DNA from: Escarpia spicata
Lineage: Eukaryota; Annelida; Polychaeta; Sabellida; Siboglinidae
Length of the DNA stretch: 64,000 nucleotides
Assembly (NCBI GenBank): GCA_963995525.1
Contig: OZ023208.1
Location: 24,633,684-24,697,683, forward strand
Reading direction: 5' to 3'
Shown: one piece after another, positions 1 through 12,800 of the stretch
Position numbering within the stretch: position 1 is the stretch's first letter
How the letters are laid out: the number at the start of each line of letters is the position of its first letter
Program-made: the position numbers and the translations under genes
The notes under the pieces: model-generated
Database searches by the model: none
What the model saw: the letters and a program-made list of their open reading frames with translations, nothing else
What the model was told of the DNA's origin: nothing

Positions 1-42
1 CACCTTCACAATTTACAGATAAGCCTTGGTTAGTCAACTCTA

Positions 43-195
43 GAGTGGTCATGGAATAATCCCTACAGCGTGGTCATGGAATAATCCCTACAGCATGGTC
101 ATGGAATAATCCCTACAGCGTGGTCATGGAATAATCCCTACAGCGTGATCATGGAATAATCCCTACAGCATGTCATGGAATAATCCCTACAGCAT
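43..195. repeat. Minisatellite, 25-bp unit
   Basis: About six tandem copies of a unit containing GGTCATGGAATAATCCCTAC. The last copies are truncated. No coding potential. Confidence 0.9.
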
Positions 196-201
196 GGAAT
201 A

Positions 202-828
202 TGTGGAATAAATGTCCACATTTTCGGATGCCGAAAGGTTAACATTTGTGACTAGTCACAGTTATGGACTCCACATTTTGTAGTATTCCGCTCTTACTAT
301 TATTTCCTACTACTCATTTTAATGTGTATTTTAACTAGTATTTTAAATATATTCTTAATTAATTCTAATTTTAAAATGTTTTGCACGTTAGTATTTATAT
401 TAATTTACTTATAATACATGCACAAATATTATAATCCTTTGATGCATCTATGAATAACAACACCTGCCAGACGTATGACACAGAAAAATATTATGACACA
501 GAACAAAATTATATTAACATTAGAGTGTATTATTATTACAAATGTGGCATGATGTTCTTCCGTCCCTGTCCCTGTCCCTGATGAAATCAACAACTATTCA
601 TGCTGGGTAAGACAAATTAACACATGAACAAACACCTGAGACCATCCTATCTGTGACTAATTAATTTTGTGTCTCCAAAGGAAAGCCGTTTGGGGTCATC
701 ATACAGTAAATTATTGTTACTTAACAATGTCATTGTGTTTTCAAGCTGTGCTCATTAGCAGGGTCAGTCCCCAGAAGGCTGCTGGCTAAACATAATGACT
801 TCAGCACTAACAGCCTCCTTGTACAATA
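202..828. other. No gene seen
   Basis: AT-rich sequence with stops in all frames. No splice-bounded exon or repeat family is recognisable. Confidence 0.5.
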
Positions 829-831
829 TGC

Positions 832-1215
832 TGGCATGGTGCTACAGTAGGATGTTGCCGCAGTTAACAAGTGTATAAGTGGACGCAGTGCTACAGTATC
901 ATGTTGTCACAGTTGTCAGGTGTGTAAGTGGACGCAGTGCTACAGTATCATGTTGTCACAGTTGTCAGGTGTGTTAGTGGACGCAGTGCTACAGTAGCAC
1001 CTTGTAACAGTTGTCAGGTGTGTAAGTGGACGCAGTGCTACAGTAGCACCTTGTCACAGTTGACAGGTGTGTAAGCTGACAGTGCTACTGTAGCACCTTG
1101 TCACAGTTGACAGGTGTGTAAGCTGACAGTGCTACTGTAGCACCTTGTCACAGTTGACAGGTGTGTAAGATGACAGTGCTACTGTAGCACCTTGTCACAA
1201 GTGTGTACGAGGGTT
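832..1215. repeat. Minisatellite, 47-49-bp unit
   Basis: About eight copies of a unit containing GTGCTACAGTA and CACAGTTGTCAGGTGTGTAA. Proximal copies are 49 bp and carry GTGGACGCA; distal copies are 47 bp and carry GCTGACA, so two subfamilies sit side by side. Confidence 0.88.
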
Positions 1216-1683
1216 TCCCTGCTGTGGGTGACCTGGAGAGGGTCAGGTGACACCTACTGCAAGTAAATTAAATTAACATGTCAGAGAGAGTGAGAACAAC
1301 AGCGTAATGTTGTGATCAACCACACGATTGACGCTTAATCACTGTTTCCTCAGATTTAACACAATAATGAGATAAGAGAATATGTTAAATAGTATAAATT
1401 ATCTGTAGATTGGAGGACAATTATGGAAGTCTCATATTTACCACATAGTGCAGATTCACATAAATGCTACGCATGAAATTACGAGGCCATTAATTTTCCC
1501 CCCAAAATCATACTGTAATGCTTTGTTGTGATGTGACGAGACAACAAAAATTATAACATCTTGTAAAAACCAGAAAGATTGAGGGGTAAAAAAATAGAGG
1601 CCAGCTGAGATTGAAAATCTGTGATGATCTAGCAGCCTGGCCAGGAAGGAGCAAACGTTACAGTCTTGCTTTTGGATTTTTTA

Positions 1684-2000
1684 ATTTATTATTATGCACA
1701 ATGCTCTTATACTCCCTCATATTAATTATGGTTTACTTTTATAGGGTTAACAAGCACATCGATTTTTCAAACTACAAAAAAAGCAATACGAATAATATCA
1801 TTAAGTAAATATAATGCTCACACAAGTCCTATTTATAAAAAAAACTTCAGTTACTAAAGACATTTATAAACTCCAACTAAAATTTTACTACAAATTAATT
1901 AACAATTGTTTACCCGATTACTTCAATGTTATTCCCAACACACAGATCTATGACATTCATCAGCACTACACTATGGGTTTATCGCTCTGTTTTGTTGATG
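1684..2000 (+). mobile_element. Truncated jockey-like LINE, RT C-terminal part
   Basis: It is about 92 percent identical by eye to 7420-7715, with several small indels. The encoded text (LPHINYG, then KFYYKLINN, DYFNVIPNTQIYDIHQH) is the region after the RT fingers and palm in jockey/Rex-type elements. It is frameshifted and is not a functional gene. It ends abruptly near 2000. Confidence 0.75.
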
Positions 2001-2099
2001 CATATCATAGTATTTCTGGACGTGTTAGTATTCTCCGGTGCAGAAACAATCAAATTTTATTACAATTTCCAATCAAAGCTGCTCCGGCTGTAGAATAAT

Positions 2100-4080
2100 G
2101 AAACCGCACCTACTGTTGTGACGGAGTCAAACAGAGAACATACATACAAGAACGAATTAAATGTCACAAACTGCTGGGTGTGCTATAAAACACATGCAGA
2201 GGGAAGAGATAAAACAGCTCTGAAAGTCCAGTTCATGTCCAGTTAACTGAAAACAATGTTTTTGCCATCACCTGATGCATTGATATAAACACTTCTTTCC
2301 GGATATGAGCCACATTTCCATTTTGCTGTATTGGCTATTTATTGATTATTGATTTAACACTTTACATATTTTATCTGTTAGCTGTATTGAATATTTTACT
2401 CACCGCTCTCCTTGTCTCATCTATAATGTAGTTATGAGATGTGATGTATATTGGAACCTGCTGCGCATTGCTTGTTTATTAAGCGAAAGAGAGACACAGA
2501 ATATGGTTGGAAGTGGCAATGCCCTTTAATAGTACCATAAAAAGTAGACATTACAATGGGCATTGGCGGCGGCCTAGATAGTAAAAGGCAATTCCCCTTA
2601 CAAGCAGGTGATTCATACACATCTGTCAATGGGGACTGCCAATAATTAACTAAGTGAAATAAATGTGGGGCCCAGAAACCACCATGCACCTAAAACACTA
2701 GGGCGCCTAAGCTGGACCAGTCAGGGAAGGAGGGTGCATGGATAAAACCAAAAAAAACAGGCTGGCAAGAATAAAACGAACTTTCTCTGACGACAGAGGA
2801 ATGCAGTCTGAAACTTTTCCAATTCAGACGCCGGGCAGTAATTGGCTACTGCTTGCTTACTGCCTTGTCACTGCATAGTGTAAATACCATATTTGGGGTC
2901 TAGGGTCTGTGCGACCTGTCTGCGACCCTGCTGTAGTACTCCCAAGGGATAACTGTCTCCAGCTTAGCTGAGACATCATCTATAGTTACTGTTGTCCAGA
3001 TGTGTCAGGCCAATGTTTACGTCCTGGCACAAAACACTTTGATTTGTCATTATTTATTTAAATAAAAATGCTTTGTCTAGAACTGATTTAGCAGCACACA
3101 TCTTACACCTGTGTATATCTTCCCCATGGGGGTGAAGATACAGGTGGGGGAAGATACCCTAAATACCCTAAGGTATCTTCTCCCTGGATATCTTCCTGCT
3201 CTGTTAGCATGATGAGCTAATGGGGGAGTAATCAACACGATGCCATGTGAATCGAACTACACTGTATTTGTTTTGCTGTTGAAGCAGCCAATATTCATTA
3301 ACTCAGAAGTTTAAATGTGTATTTATTTAAGTTGATGAGAATATTTATAACATATTTGTTTCCACTTAAACATTAAAATGCGCATTTAGATAATTAAATA
3401 TTTTGTCTTATTTCTGGAACTAATTTACAATGGGGGATGCTGTCCAGGTTTGGCAGAAGATAGCCAGGTGGAAGATTTGCTGTCACCATGGCATTAATAC
3501 AGAACAATAGCAGACACATCATACATTCAGGCTACCCTGGGGGGAATTAAGACAGAGTTTCCCTTGTCTACTTGAGGCATCTTGTGCACATGAGTGGAGA
3601 AGAACAAATCACGTGGATCAATACATTGCACGTCATGCTTGACCGAACATTGGTGATCAGCTGTCAAAAGTCAAGAGAGGCGCTCAACGTATGAACAATC
3701 CCCAAAAGAGAACAATCCCAATATCTGACGGAGGACAGGATTGTCATTTGTTGGCTGCACTACAGCCTCCACTTATTGCACTGCTGTTGTGTCTATTGAT
3801 CACCAGTTTCCATTCAGTTGCATGTGTCCTAAGCCCATCTGTTACCATGACACTGTATCCTTTATATCACAGATTGTTAATCTGAATCTAACACTGACAA
3901 ATTTGTGTGTTTATATTGGCGAAGATGTTCATCAAGTGAGAAGATAAAGCACTATATTTATTCACTTATCATTCGGTTCCTGTCAACTTCCACATGCCTT
4001 AAGATCTCATCCATTACTGAGACACTTAATTCTTTATATCCAAGGTTGTAAACTTAATCTAAGCCTGATAAAGATATACA
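2100..4080. other. No gene seen; small hairpin at 3146-3184
   Basis: Mixed unique sequence. The only structure seen is a short inverted repeat: GGGGGAAGATACC at 3146-3158 pairs with 3172-3184 with one mismatch. Confidence 0.45.
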
Positions 4081-4189
4081 TCCACTAATAGCATCTCTAA
4101 ATGTAATAATAATACATAGGCATCTTCACATCCATAATCATAGTCTTCGATCTTTACGTCTCAATCCTTTCATCTCGCTGTGCTCTTTA

Positions 4190-4849
4190 ACAGTAGTTAT
4201 CAGTTAATCTAATCCTTCTTGTGTATCAGATAGTAACGCTGTGTCATCGGCATATCTCAATTCATATATCTCCTGTCCATTCACTTTCAGTCCATTAAAA
4301 TACTTGCGTCTCGTGTCAGTCTCGACCTCTCTCATGATATTCTCTGTGTATAGACTGAATAGGTGGGGGGGGGGGCAAAATGCACCCCTGTCTCACTCCC
4401 TTGCTGAATGGGAACCGATATGTGGTACCACACTCTAATCTCGTTGCAGACTGCTGTCCAACATATAAATTTTGGATAAGTGATGTCATTTTCTGATCAA
4501 ATCCCATGTGTATCAAGGTTTTCCAGAGTTGTTGATGACCAACATTATCAAAAGCTTTTGAATAATCTATGAAACAGATCCTAAGGTCATGGTTGAATTC
4601 TCTGCATTTTTGAATTAACATCTTCAGGTTGAAAATGTGATCTCTTGTTCCTCTTCCCGTACAGAAACCAGCTTGTGTTCTGTTGATTTCACATTCTAAT
4701 TTTGTTGTGATTCTCTTCATTATGATTTTTGGCATAATTTTGCTCGCATGGCTGATGAGGGATATAGTCCTGTGGTTTGAGCATTCTTGTAAGTCACCTT
4801 TTTTCGGTATTGGTATAAGGATGTCTCGTTTCCAGTCCATGGGCCATGT
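4190..4849 (-). pseudogene. RTE-like RT core, frameshifted
   Basis: It encodes RT motifs: ILIPIPKKGD, NHRTISLISHASKI, TQAGFCTGRGTRDHIFNL, CFIDYSKAFDNV and KGVRQGCIL. Translation then leaves frame at the G11 run and YADD lies in a shifted frame to about 4190, where a stop occurs. It is a dead RT. Confidence 0.82.
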
Positions 4850-6613
4850 TCAACTTTTCCATATTTTCTTGCGTAATGTGTGATAGATATCCACGCCTGC
4901 TTCTCCACTTGCTCTTATTAGCTCTGCAGTGATGTCATCAGTATCACGTGATTTTCTGTCTTTTAGACTTTTTATTGCCCACTCCACCTCTGAACGCAAA
5001 GGCTCAAGTTCATCTTCTGGTTCTATCCACTCCCTGCCTTCATCCATGTCTACCTCTTCTGTTTCTTCTTTCTTAAACATGCTTTCACAATATTGCTTCC
5101 ATCTTTCAAGTATGTCATTGCTTTCTGTCAGAGTCATTCCCGTTTCATCTTTAATAACACCAAGTCTAGGTTTTAACGACTGTGTCATAGACTTGATTTC
5201 CTCGAACATACTGCGACTATCATTCTTGTCTTCCTTACACATTCGTTTAATCATCTTGCACTTCTCTCTGTATTTCTCATGATAATTCTCACTCATTTCT
5301 TTGTTCTTCTTTAACTCTTTCCTTTCTTCAATCGTCTGCAGTGCGTCTTTGCTTATCCATGGTTGTTTCTGCCTCCTCTTTTTAGTGAAGTGTTTGTCAG
5401 CTGATTCCATAATGATATTCCTAATTTCTACTGCCAACTCCTCTGGTTCCTTCTCGTCAGGAACTCTCTGTAGTACTTCGAAACGGTTCATAACCTCTAC
5501 TCGGTATCCTTCTGTGATATCACTGACTTCATACCTCATTATCTCTTTCCCTCTCTTCATCTTTCTTAATTTTATCGCAATCTTGGTGCTTAGCAATTCA
5601 TGGTCAGAGCCACAATCGGCTCCCGGTAATGTCTTTGCATTAAACATAGACGTCCTCCATCGTTTTGGTATCAGTATAAAGTCGATTTGATTTCTGTTCC
5701 GACAATATGGTGTTGTCCAAGTGTACAATCTTCTTTGATGTTGTTTGAAGAAAGTATTAGTGATCATCTGTTCATTCTCTATGATAAACTCAACAAGTCT
5801 ATCTCCTCTCCCATTTCTCTCACCTAGTCCATATTTCCAGATATTTCCATTTTCTTCTTCGTTTTGACAACTGCCAACTTTTGCATTGAAATCGCCCATC
5901 AGTACTACCATGTCTCTCCTGCTTACCTCGTCAACTGTTCGTTGCAGTGTATCATAAAACGTTTCTATTACATCGTCATCTGCAGTGCTCGTTGGTGCAT
6001 AAATTTGAATACATGTTATATTCGTTGGTTTTGCTCGTATTCGTATGGTAATAATTCTATCATTGACCGGATTGTATCCTAATAGTGCATTTTCAGTTTT
6101 CTTTGACAGAAAGAACGCAACACCACTCATCCCTGGCTTAGTTGCTCCTGAGTATACAAACTTTCCTCCTGAATCCGGACGAAAGTGTCCTTGTGCGGCC
6201 AACCTGTATTCCGCAATCCCTAATATATCTACTCCATATCTTTCTGCTTCCGATGTTACCATTTGTAGTGTTCCATGACTCGTCTTTTTGATGTTCCATG
6301 TTGCCACACAGATTTGGCCTTTTAGCTTTTTGTTGCTGGTTTTACCTCCCACAGTCGGGCATACTACCGTCATCAGCTCTGGCGTTATTTCCAACATCTC
6401 CAAGCTCTTCCCCAGTATGTGCGGTAGTTGCCCATTGCTTTCTGCTGGTTTGTGTATGGTTAACTCCATTATTCCTTGACTAAAAAGTCTTGCTCCGTAG
6501 GACAACAGGTCACCAGTCCTTCCACATGCGTCTTGGTACGTACCTTGCAGCCTGGTGAAAGGCTGTTGCTGTTTTACATTTGTAGCCGGGGGTGTAGCCA
6601 ATCGGCTGGCCGC
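4850..6613 (-). pseudogene. RTE-like ORF: endonuclease and N-terminal RT linker
   Basis: The open frame of about 587 codons carries all APE-endonuclease signatures in order: CVATWNIKK, GIAEYRL, VVLMGDFNAKVG, TWTTPYCRNRNQIDFI and GSDHELLS. A lysine/glutamate-rich linker follows, then the start of RT (WAIKSLKDRKSRDTDDITAE). The domain looks intact, but a shift near 4850 separates it from the RT core. The first ATG inside the frame is a better start than the open edge at 6601-6613. Confidence 0.85.
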
Positions 6614-7181
6614 CTACTCCTCCAAAACAGTCTTTGTATACTGAGGACAGATGTCCCTCGACTCAACAGGCATTAGCCTAAGAGCCTTACTCATGTAGTT
6701 GTGCTGGTCAGCCGAGACCATTGCCCGGGGTGTGGCCATTGCCGTACACTAGCGGTTCCTAGGAGCCATACATGAGCTAGATAGACTGTGGGAACAGCCT
6801 ACACCGAAGTGGAGTGGCTGCCCATCACCAAAGGGACTATCCCTACACAAGAGTTATTTACAAAATCGTAATTAGTATGTAGAAATTTAAAATGTTACAT
6901 CAAAGGAAATAGTCATAAATTCTGGTGTCCCCCAAAGTTCAATTGAGGACCACTCTTATTTAAAATATATATCAATGTTATAGCTCTTTCTAATGATCTT
7001 TTCAAATTCAAAACATATGCTGATGACACCTCCCTTTCCAGTACACTAATTAAAAAATCCAGAAGATCAGATGTTAAATGAAAATATAAACAAAGAATTA
7101 ACAAAGATTAGCAATTGGCTGAAAGCTAATAAACTTTCACTAAATGCAAACAAACTAAATTCGTGATTTTTCATATGCCTC

Positions 7182-7264
7182 AAACGAAAATAGAATACCC
7201 TCTGTTAGAAATGGATGGGGGTATGCCCCATCCATTTCTAACAGAGGGTATTCTATTTTCGTTT
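7182..7264. repeat. Perfect 39-bp palindrome with 5-nt spacer
   Basis: The arm 7182-7220 is the exact reverse complement of 7226-7264; the spacer is GTATG. It lies inside the jockey-like fragment, where a LINE reading frame would otherwise continue. Confidence 0.95.
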
Positions 7265-7590
7265 TTGAATGTGTAAATGATTCAAATTTTTTAGGCATCA
7301 CAATAAATAACCATTTAAACTGGCAGAGTCATACATATATACAAAATAGCTAACAAAATATCTAAAACAATAGGAATATTAAATAAACTGAAAACACTGT
7401 TTACCACTTAGTACTTATATATTATGTACAATGCTCTTATTCTACCTCATATTAATTATGGCTTACTTTTATGGGGTCATCAGGCACATCGAATTGTCAA
7501 ACTACAGAAAAAACCAATACGAATAACATCATTAAGTAAATATAATGTTCACACAAGTCCTATTTATAAAAAAAACTTCATTTACTAAAG

Positions 7591-7941
7591 TTGGATGACA
7601 TTTATAAATTCCAACAACTAAAATTTTACTACAAATTAATTAACAATCATTTACCCGATTACTTCAATGTTATTTCCAACACACAGATCTATGACATTCA
7701 TCAGCACTACACACATGGAAGAAATAATCTGTACATGTCCAGAGTCAAACATGAATATGTCAAAAAATGCTTTAGACATAACCTGGTAGAGACAGTAAAC
7801 AATGCAACAAGTAGGGGTATTATCATTAATAACATTTACACCCACAGTCTACATGGTTTTTCGACATACACAAAAAATTACTTTATTTCAAATTATGAAT
7901 CCTGTTGTAGTGTTCACAGTTGTTATATTTGTAGTTCATAA
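7591..7941 (+). pseudogene. Jockey-like LINE RT C-terminal open segment
   Basis: A 116-codon open segment encoding the thumb/C-terminal region (DDIYKFQQLKFYYKL to YTHSLHGFSTY). It is one frame-fragment of the larger dead element. Confidence 0.7.
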
Positions 7942-7955
7942 TACATATTGAAATG

Positions 7956-8802
7956 TATACACCTGTATCTATATGTACGTCAATACACGAGTACATGTAA
8001 TTGTATATATGGATGTATGTTGATGTATTGAGTAATCCTCAACTATCTATTTACGTCATAGACAAGGAGGGGAATTGGCTTATGAATTCAGAAATGTTGA
8101 ACCTATTTATAGTATGTATTCGTCAGCTATCCATCAATTCTGTTTTACGCACACCAAAACTGCTGACTTTGACGTAGTCAATACAGTGTAGATCAGCGAA
8201 AAGTGGTTCCAGGCACATTAGGCCAGCAGAGCTGTTGCATTAGCATCCTTTAATCAACAAACATGTCCTTCAGGTAGTTACTGGCAAGTGGTACATAATG
8301 ACCCAACTATCATCAAAGACACACCTTACAGTTGCACCTGGTGCCATATGGATTACATTGATACTCACCTGGTCCAGGTAACACACACACACAATGGTGG
8401 CAGATCTATATAAACTGTAAGAGATAATATACATGATGGCTGGGATGTTCCACTGCATGGCCCAACACATAAATGATCTATTGTTGCTCCTGTGTAATAT
8501 TTTCAAAAATAAATGTAAAGCAAAATTAATTAATAGGTACGTAATTAATGAGTATATAGTTATGGTAAAAATAACTGGGATCACAGTTATAGTATTACTT
8601 TAAAAGTTTCTTTGTTACGAACGGGCTGTCATGAATGGGCATTAAAAATGTTGGGTTATGTATTGTAGGTGATGTCACGTGCATACAATTTGTGCTATGT
8701 TTTATACAGTATTATGTAGGTTTTTTTAAATGTAACAGCACAAGTAATATATAAGTATTACACTTTGTCTTGCCCTTTTTAACAAATGTATATGTCTATA
8801 AT
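7956..8802. other. No gene seen
   Basis: AT-rich sequence, perhaps including the 3' UTR of the upstream LINE fragment. No exon or repeat unit recognised. Confidence 0.45.
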
Positions 8803-8805
8803 TTA

Positions 8806-9040
8806 GGGATCATCTCAGAACGTTAATGTCCGATACCAGACAAAATTACTTTCATTGGTGGAGGGGGTTCAGATGCAGTTTCATCTGGTGTCGGACATCA
8901 ATATTTTACATTTCAGACCAAACTATTAATACATCCTATCAATGTTTACAAACTTTCGACTGAGTGGGACGGGTGGGGAGCTGAAATCAGATGAAAGTAA
9001 TTTTGTCTGATATCGGACATCAACGTCTTGAGATGATTCC
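8806..9040. mobile_element. PIF/Harbinger-type MITE, 235 bp, TTA target duplication
   Basis: Imperfect terminal inverted repeats of about 45-50 bp begin GGGATCATCTCA on the left and GGAATCATCTCA on the right. They include a shared inner block (CAGACAAAATTACTTTCAT). TTA flanks both ends (8803-8805 and 9041-9043). A third copy of the GTCCGA motif lies in the interior. No transposase. Confidence 0.82.
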
Positions 9041-9199
9041 TTAATAATTCGCTACTCTCGTTACGTTTGCTGATGTTGATGAAATAAAGATTCAGTCACT
9101 CATAATACAATGTGACACAGCGAGAGGCACTGAAGTGATACTAACACTTGATCAGCGAGGCATCTTGAGGAGATGTAACTCAACTAAGTAAGTAAACGT

Positions 9200-10293
9200 T
9201 TATTTTTTCAACAAAAGATACATACAGTGTATATGGTATATCAGAATGAGTATGTCAGAAAAAGGGGGTATACTGAAGAAACTCTTGTATTTGTATACCC
9301 CTAAGAATTATTTACTTACAACACATTAAATATGGCAGATGTTACATAATAGTACAATGTTAGTTATTACTGGCTATTACAGTATAAATACATAAAATAA
9401 CACTTTGATAGTGGTACTTATTAGACAATTAATAATTTATATTGGTTTGCAGCAAATTACAATAAAATCATATTTTTAGTTGCAATATGTTCACTTATTG
9501 ATAATAGTGTAGTGCAAATTAGAATTAAATATACAGTTTTTGACCAATGACCTGTTTTAGTTATATTTGTCGATCATGTTCCTTTTTAATTTGCAAACAG
9601 ATGTATGAAATGTTGACACCATCACCCTCTTTTGTAAGATTGTAATACAATGTACATTGGTGATATATGTAGTTCCCCAAACTTCACAACAATAACTCAT
9701 TATTGGTAAGAAGAGTGAATAATACAAAGTAAGTAAACTTTTGTTTCCTAGGATATGACTTGTTTTATACATTACTCCAACTATTCTAGATAGCCTGGTC
9801 TTCACACGGTTTATATGATATTTCCAGGTAAGTTTTTCATCAATGTTTACTCCAAGGAATTTTGTCATGTTAACTCTATTAATACTGTGATTGCAAAATT
9901 GTATATCCAAGTCTCTTATTTATCTTACGGTTACCAAAGATAATGTACCGGTAGTTGGTTTTTGATATATTCAGAGACAATTTGTTAACAGTGAACCATG
10001 TATAGCTGGTCTAGTTCACAATTAACAACATGTCTTAGTCTATGTACATCCGTGTCAGAATATAATATATTGGTATCATCTGCAAACAGCAAAAATTTAA
10101 GAAGTTCTGATACTTTACATATGTAATTAATGTCATTAACTAACATGATGACAACATAGCATACTTTACATATGTAATTAATGTCATTAATGTCATTAAC
10201 TAACATGATGACAATATAGCATACACAACATACCATAATACGACATAACAAATCCTGAACATCTAACACCTGTCTACAGGGAGAAGATGGCAT
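9200..10293 (-). mobile_element. Jockey/Rex-like LINE fragment, RT palm to C-terminus
   Basis: On minus the trace runs LLKFLLFADDTNILYSD near 10110, then TKFLGVNIDEKLTW at about 9850, then SLFLPIMSYCCEVWG near 9700. The frame is broken between these. A local tandem duplication of about 60 bp (10109-10225) lies just before the FADD region. It has no intact ORF. Confidence 0.78.
10109..10228. repeat. Tandem duplication, about 60 bp, two copies
   Basis: The block ACTTTACATATGTAATTAAT to ATAGCATAC occurs twice, the second copy with a 9-bp internal expansion (TGTCATTAA). It disrupts the LINE frame. Confidence 0.8.
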
Positions 10294-10503
10294 CCAATTA
10301 AATCTGTAAAGGTTGCTAATTAGAACTAATCAGATACTCTCAAATGTGACTATGGCTTTGACACGACCTTACACATGATACCATGTTTAATGATTCTTGT
10401 CTGACGCGTCTCTGAGCCTGGGTTCAAGAGTATGAATAATATTGTTTGACTTCAATATGCAATGATAATGAATTTTAAAAATAATTTATGTCAGCACTAT
10501 ATA

Positions 10504-10691
10504 CAGTCGAACTTCACCTTATGGTCACCTCGGTAGTACAGCCACCTTGCAAATATGGTCAGCCTACGATAGTCCCAAACTATTTTCATGTACACTAAAG
10601 TATAGAAATTTGTCCCACTAATATGGTCACCTCCTTATTCAGGTCACTTCTGTCCAGTCCCGAGGGTGACCTTAATAGTGAGATTTCACTG
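10504..10691. mobile_element. pogo/Tc1-type MITE, 188 bp, TA target duplication
   Basis: The left end CAGTCGAACTTCACC and the right end (as reverse complement) CAGTGAAATCTCAC form an inverted repeat that extends to a shared GGTCACC. TA flanks both ends. It carries several GGTCACC-like internal repeats and no ORF. Confidence 0.8.
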
Positions 10692-10693
10692 TA

Positions 10694-12015
10694 CCTACAA
10701 CCAAACATTTTTATGTTTATGATTTCTCCAATGGTTGTTGCTGGATTAGTTTTGTGTGTGTAGTGATTGAATTCCCACCCACCCTCCCTTTGACGTTAGG
10801 TGGAAATATTGTTCAGATTGTCATCTGTAAGCTGGTATGGTGGATTATATATACCATGTGATTGTACATGTTTAGGTGGGCGGCGGAGTAACCCCCACCC
10901 ATATGGGCGGAGTGACCCCCACCCATATGGTGAATGTCGCATATTAGTTAGTAGTCATTTACTTATTAGGCATAATATTATTATCCATAATGTGATGACA
11001 CGATACATTTGCGAATTATACATATTGTCTTAAATTAGCAGTCAGGGGCCGGCATGCTTGCTGTGATTATTTGATTTATTATAGTTGTGTACAATTACTA
11101 GTGCTGTAATAAATGTCATTAATTTTGCCTGTTTCAATCTATACTTGACTTGTGTTGCTTTTCTGCATAAAAACATATCTTTAATATCTAGACTTGTTTG
11201 CTCAATTTGTTGTATTGATGGTGGGTGTTTCCACAATTTCACTAATTAATCATTGAAATGTAATTAATTTGGTCCATTTCACTTTACACAGCTTGTATGG
11301 AGATTCTGTGTAAAAGTTGTATTCAGAAACAACAAAAGTAAACATATACACAAAAACTGACACATCAAGTTGTGAAGAAGCTCTGCCATAGAAGCTATGA
11401 CATCTTAGCCACCAAATGTGTTTTTAACTTTAAATAAATAAATAAAAAATGTAATAGATTAATAACAATTGGCTGTACTGTCACCAAGACAGAAATGACA
11501 CTTTGCAAGCTGACAAGGAAGCCAAGGCTGAGAATGAAAGAGTCAATTACAAATGGCAAGTGATTCTTTGTCTTCGCCATCGTCTTACCTGCTATTAACG
11601 CCACTGCCTGAGTGGCTATCTTTCTCAGAAGTGTGGAAATAAACTGCTGCTGGGAGGGACTGTCAACAAGGAATCAATAGCGAGAAGAATGAACACACAC
11701 TTTAGTCCAGATGACAAGGCCGGTGTGCATGCGCGTGCTGAATACGTGATGTAGTGCTCATCTTACTATGATCAACTTGCTTACTCCTAGGTGCAGTGCA
11801 TGCTGGGTGTCAACATTTCCGAGGTTCATCTATGTACGACCCAGGAAGTTTACATCATGGATAATGTTTTTTTGAAATTTCAAGGGTTCATACCAGATGT
11901 TTGACAATTGATCCCAAACATAACATAATGGAAATGAAATAACACTTCAGAGCCACTGTTGCTGCCTAATATTCAAGAAAAGACTACAGGAAACTTGTCT
12001 GCACACAGCTTCTTT
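10694..12015. other. No gene seen; small 25-bp duplication
   Basis: Unique AT-rich sequence. At 10879-10930 a GC-rich block with CCCCCACCCATATGG is duplicated in tandem. Confidence 0.45.
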
Positions 12016-12800
12016 ACATTGACCACCTATTTGCATTGACCACCTCCATACAACGACTAATTTTGCACACTGACCACCTCTGCACATCGACCACCTCTGC
12101 ACACTGACCACCTCTACACATTGATGACCTCTGCACACTGACCACCTCTGCACACTGACCACCTCTACACACTGACCACCTCTACACACTGACCACCTCT
12201 GCACACTGACCACACTTTGCACACTGACCACCTCTGCACACTGACCACCTCTAAATACTGACCACCTCTACACACTGACCACCTCTGCACACTGACCACC
12301 TCTACACACGGACCACCTCTGCACACTGACCACCTCTACACACTGACCACCTCTACACACTGACCACCTCTGCACACTGACCACCTCTGCACACTGACCA
12401 CACTTTGCACACTGACCACCTCTGCACACTGACCACCTCTACATACTGACCACCTCTTCACATTGACCACCTCTGCACACTGACCACCTCTACACACTGA
12501 CAACATCTGCACACTGACCACCTCTGCATACCGACCACCACTACATACAGAACACCTCTACACACAGACCACCTCTGCACACTGACCACCTCTGCACACT
12601 GACCACCTCTGCACACTGACCACACTTTTCACACTGACGACCTCTGCACACTGACCACCTCTGCACACTGACGACTTCTACACACTGACCACCTCTACAC
12701 ACCGACCACATCTGCACACTGACCACCTCTGCACACCGACCACCTCTACATACAGAACACCTCTACACAGTGACCATTTCTACACACCTCTACCACCTAT
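12016..12800. repeat. Minisatellite, 17-bp unit
   Basis: About 45 copies of GACCACCTCTGCACACT with TGC/TAC and other point variants. Open frames on the minus strand across it (VVSVQRWSVCRGG) come from the repeat, not from a gene. Confidence 0.93.

Larger units (their letters stand above)
4085..6847 (-). mobile_element. RTE-like LINE, nearly full coding length, inactive
   Basis: Read on minus, the element runs from about 6847 down to about 4085. It encodes an APE-type endonuclease then reverse transcriptase of the RTE (BovB/CFDP2-like) type. It abuts a jockey-like fragment at 6848. The RT is broken by a frameshift at a run of eleven G (4364-4374). The catalytic YADD, read as LRYADDTALLSD, is still present near 4235-4270 in another frame. 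The 3' end decays before about 4085. Confidence 0.85.
6848..7955 (+). mobile_element. Jockey-like LINE fragment with internal palindrome
   Basis: The fragment begins in the RT palm. Traces in order: YVEI, NSGVPQSS, FKTYADDTSLSS, LGITINNHLNW, then LPHINYGLLLWGHQ and KFYYKLINNHLPDYF. Several frameshifts and stops show it is inactive. A perfect inverted repeat at 7182-7264 interrupts the frame. The coding trace ends near 7941. Confidence 0.8.
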
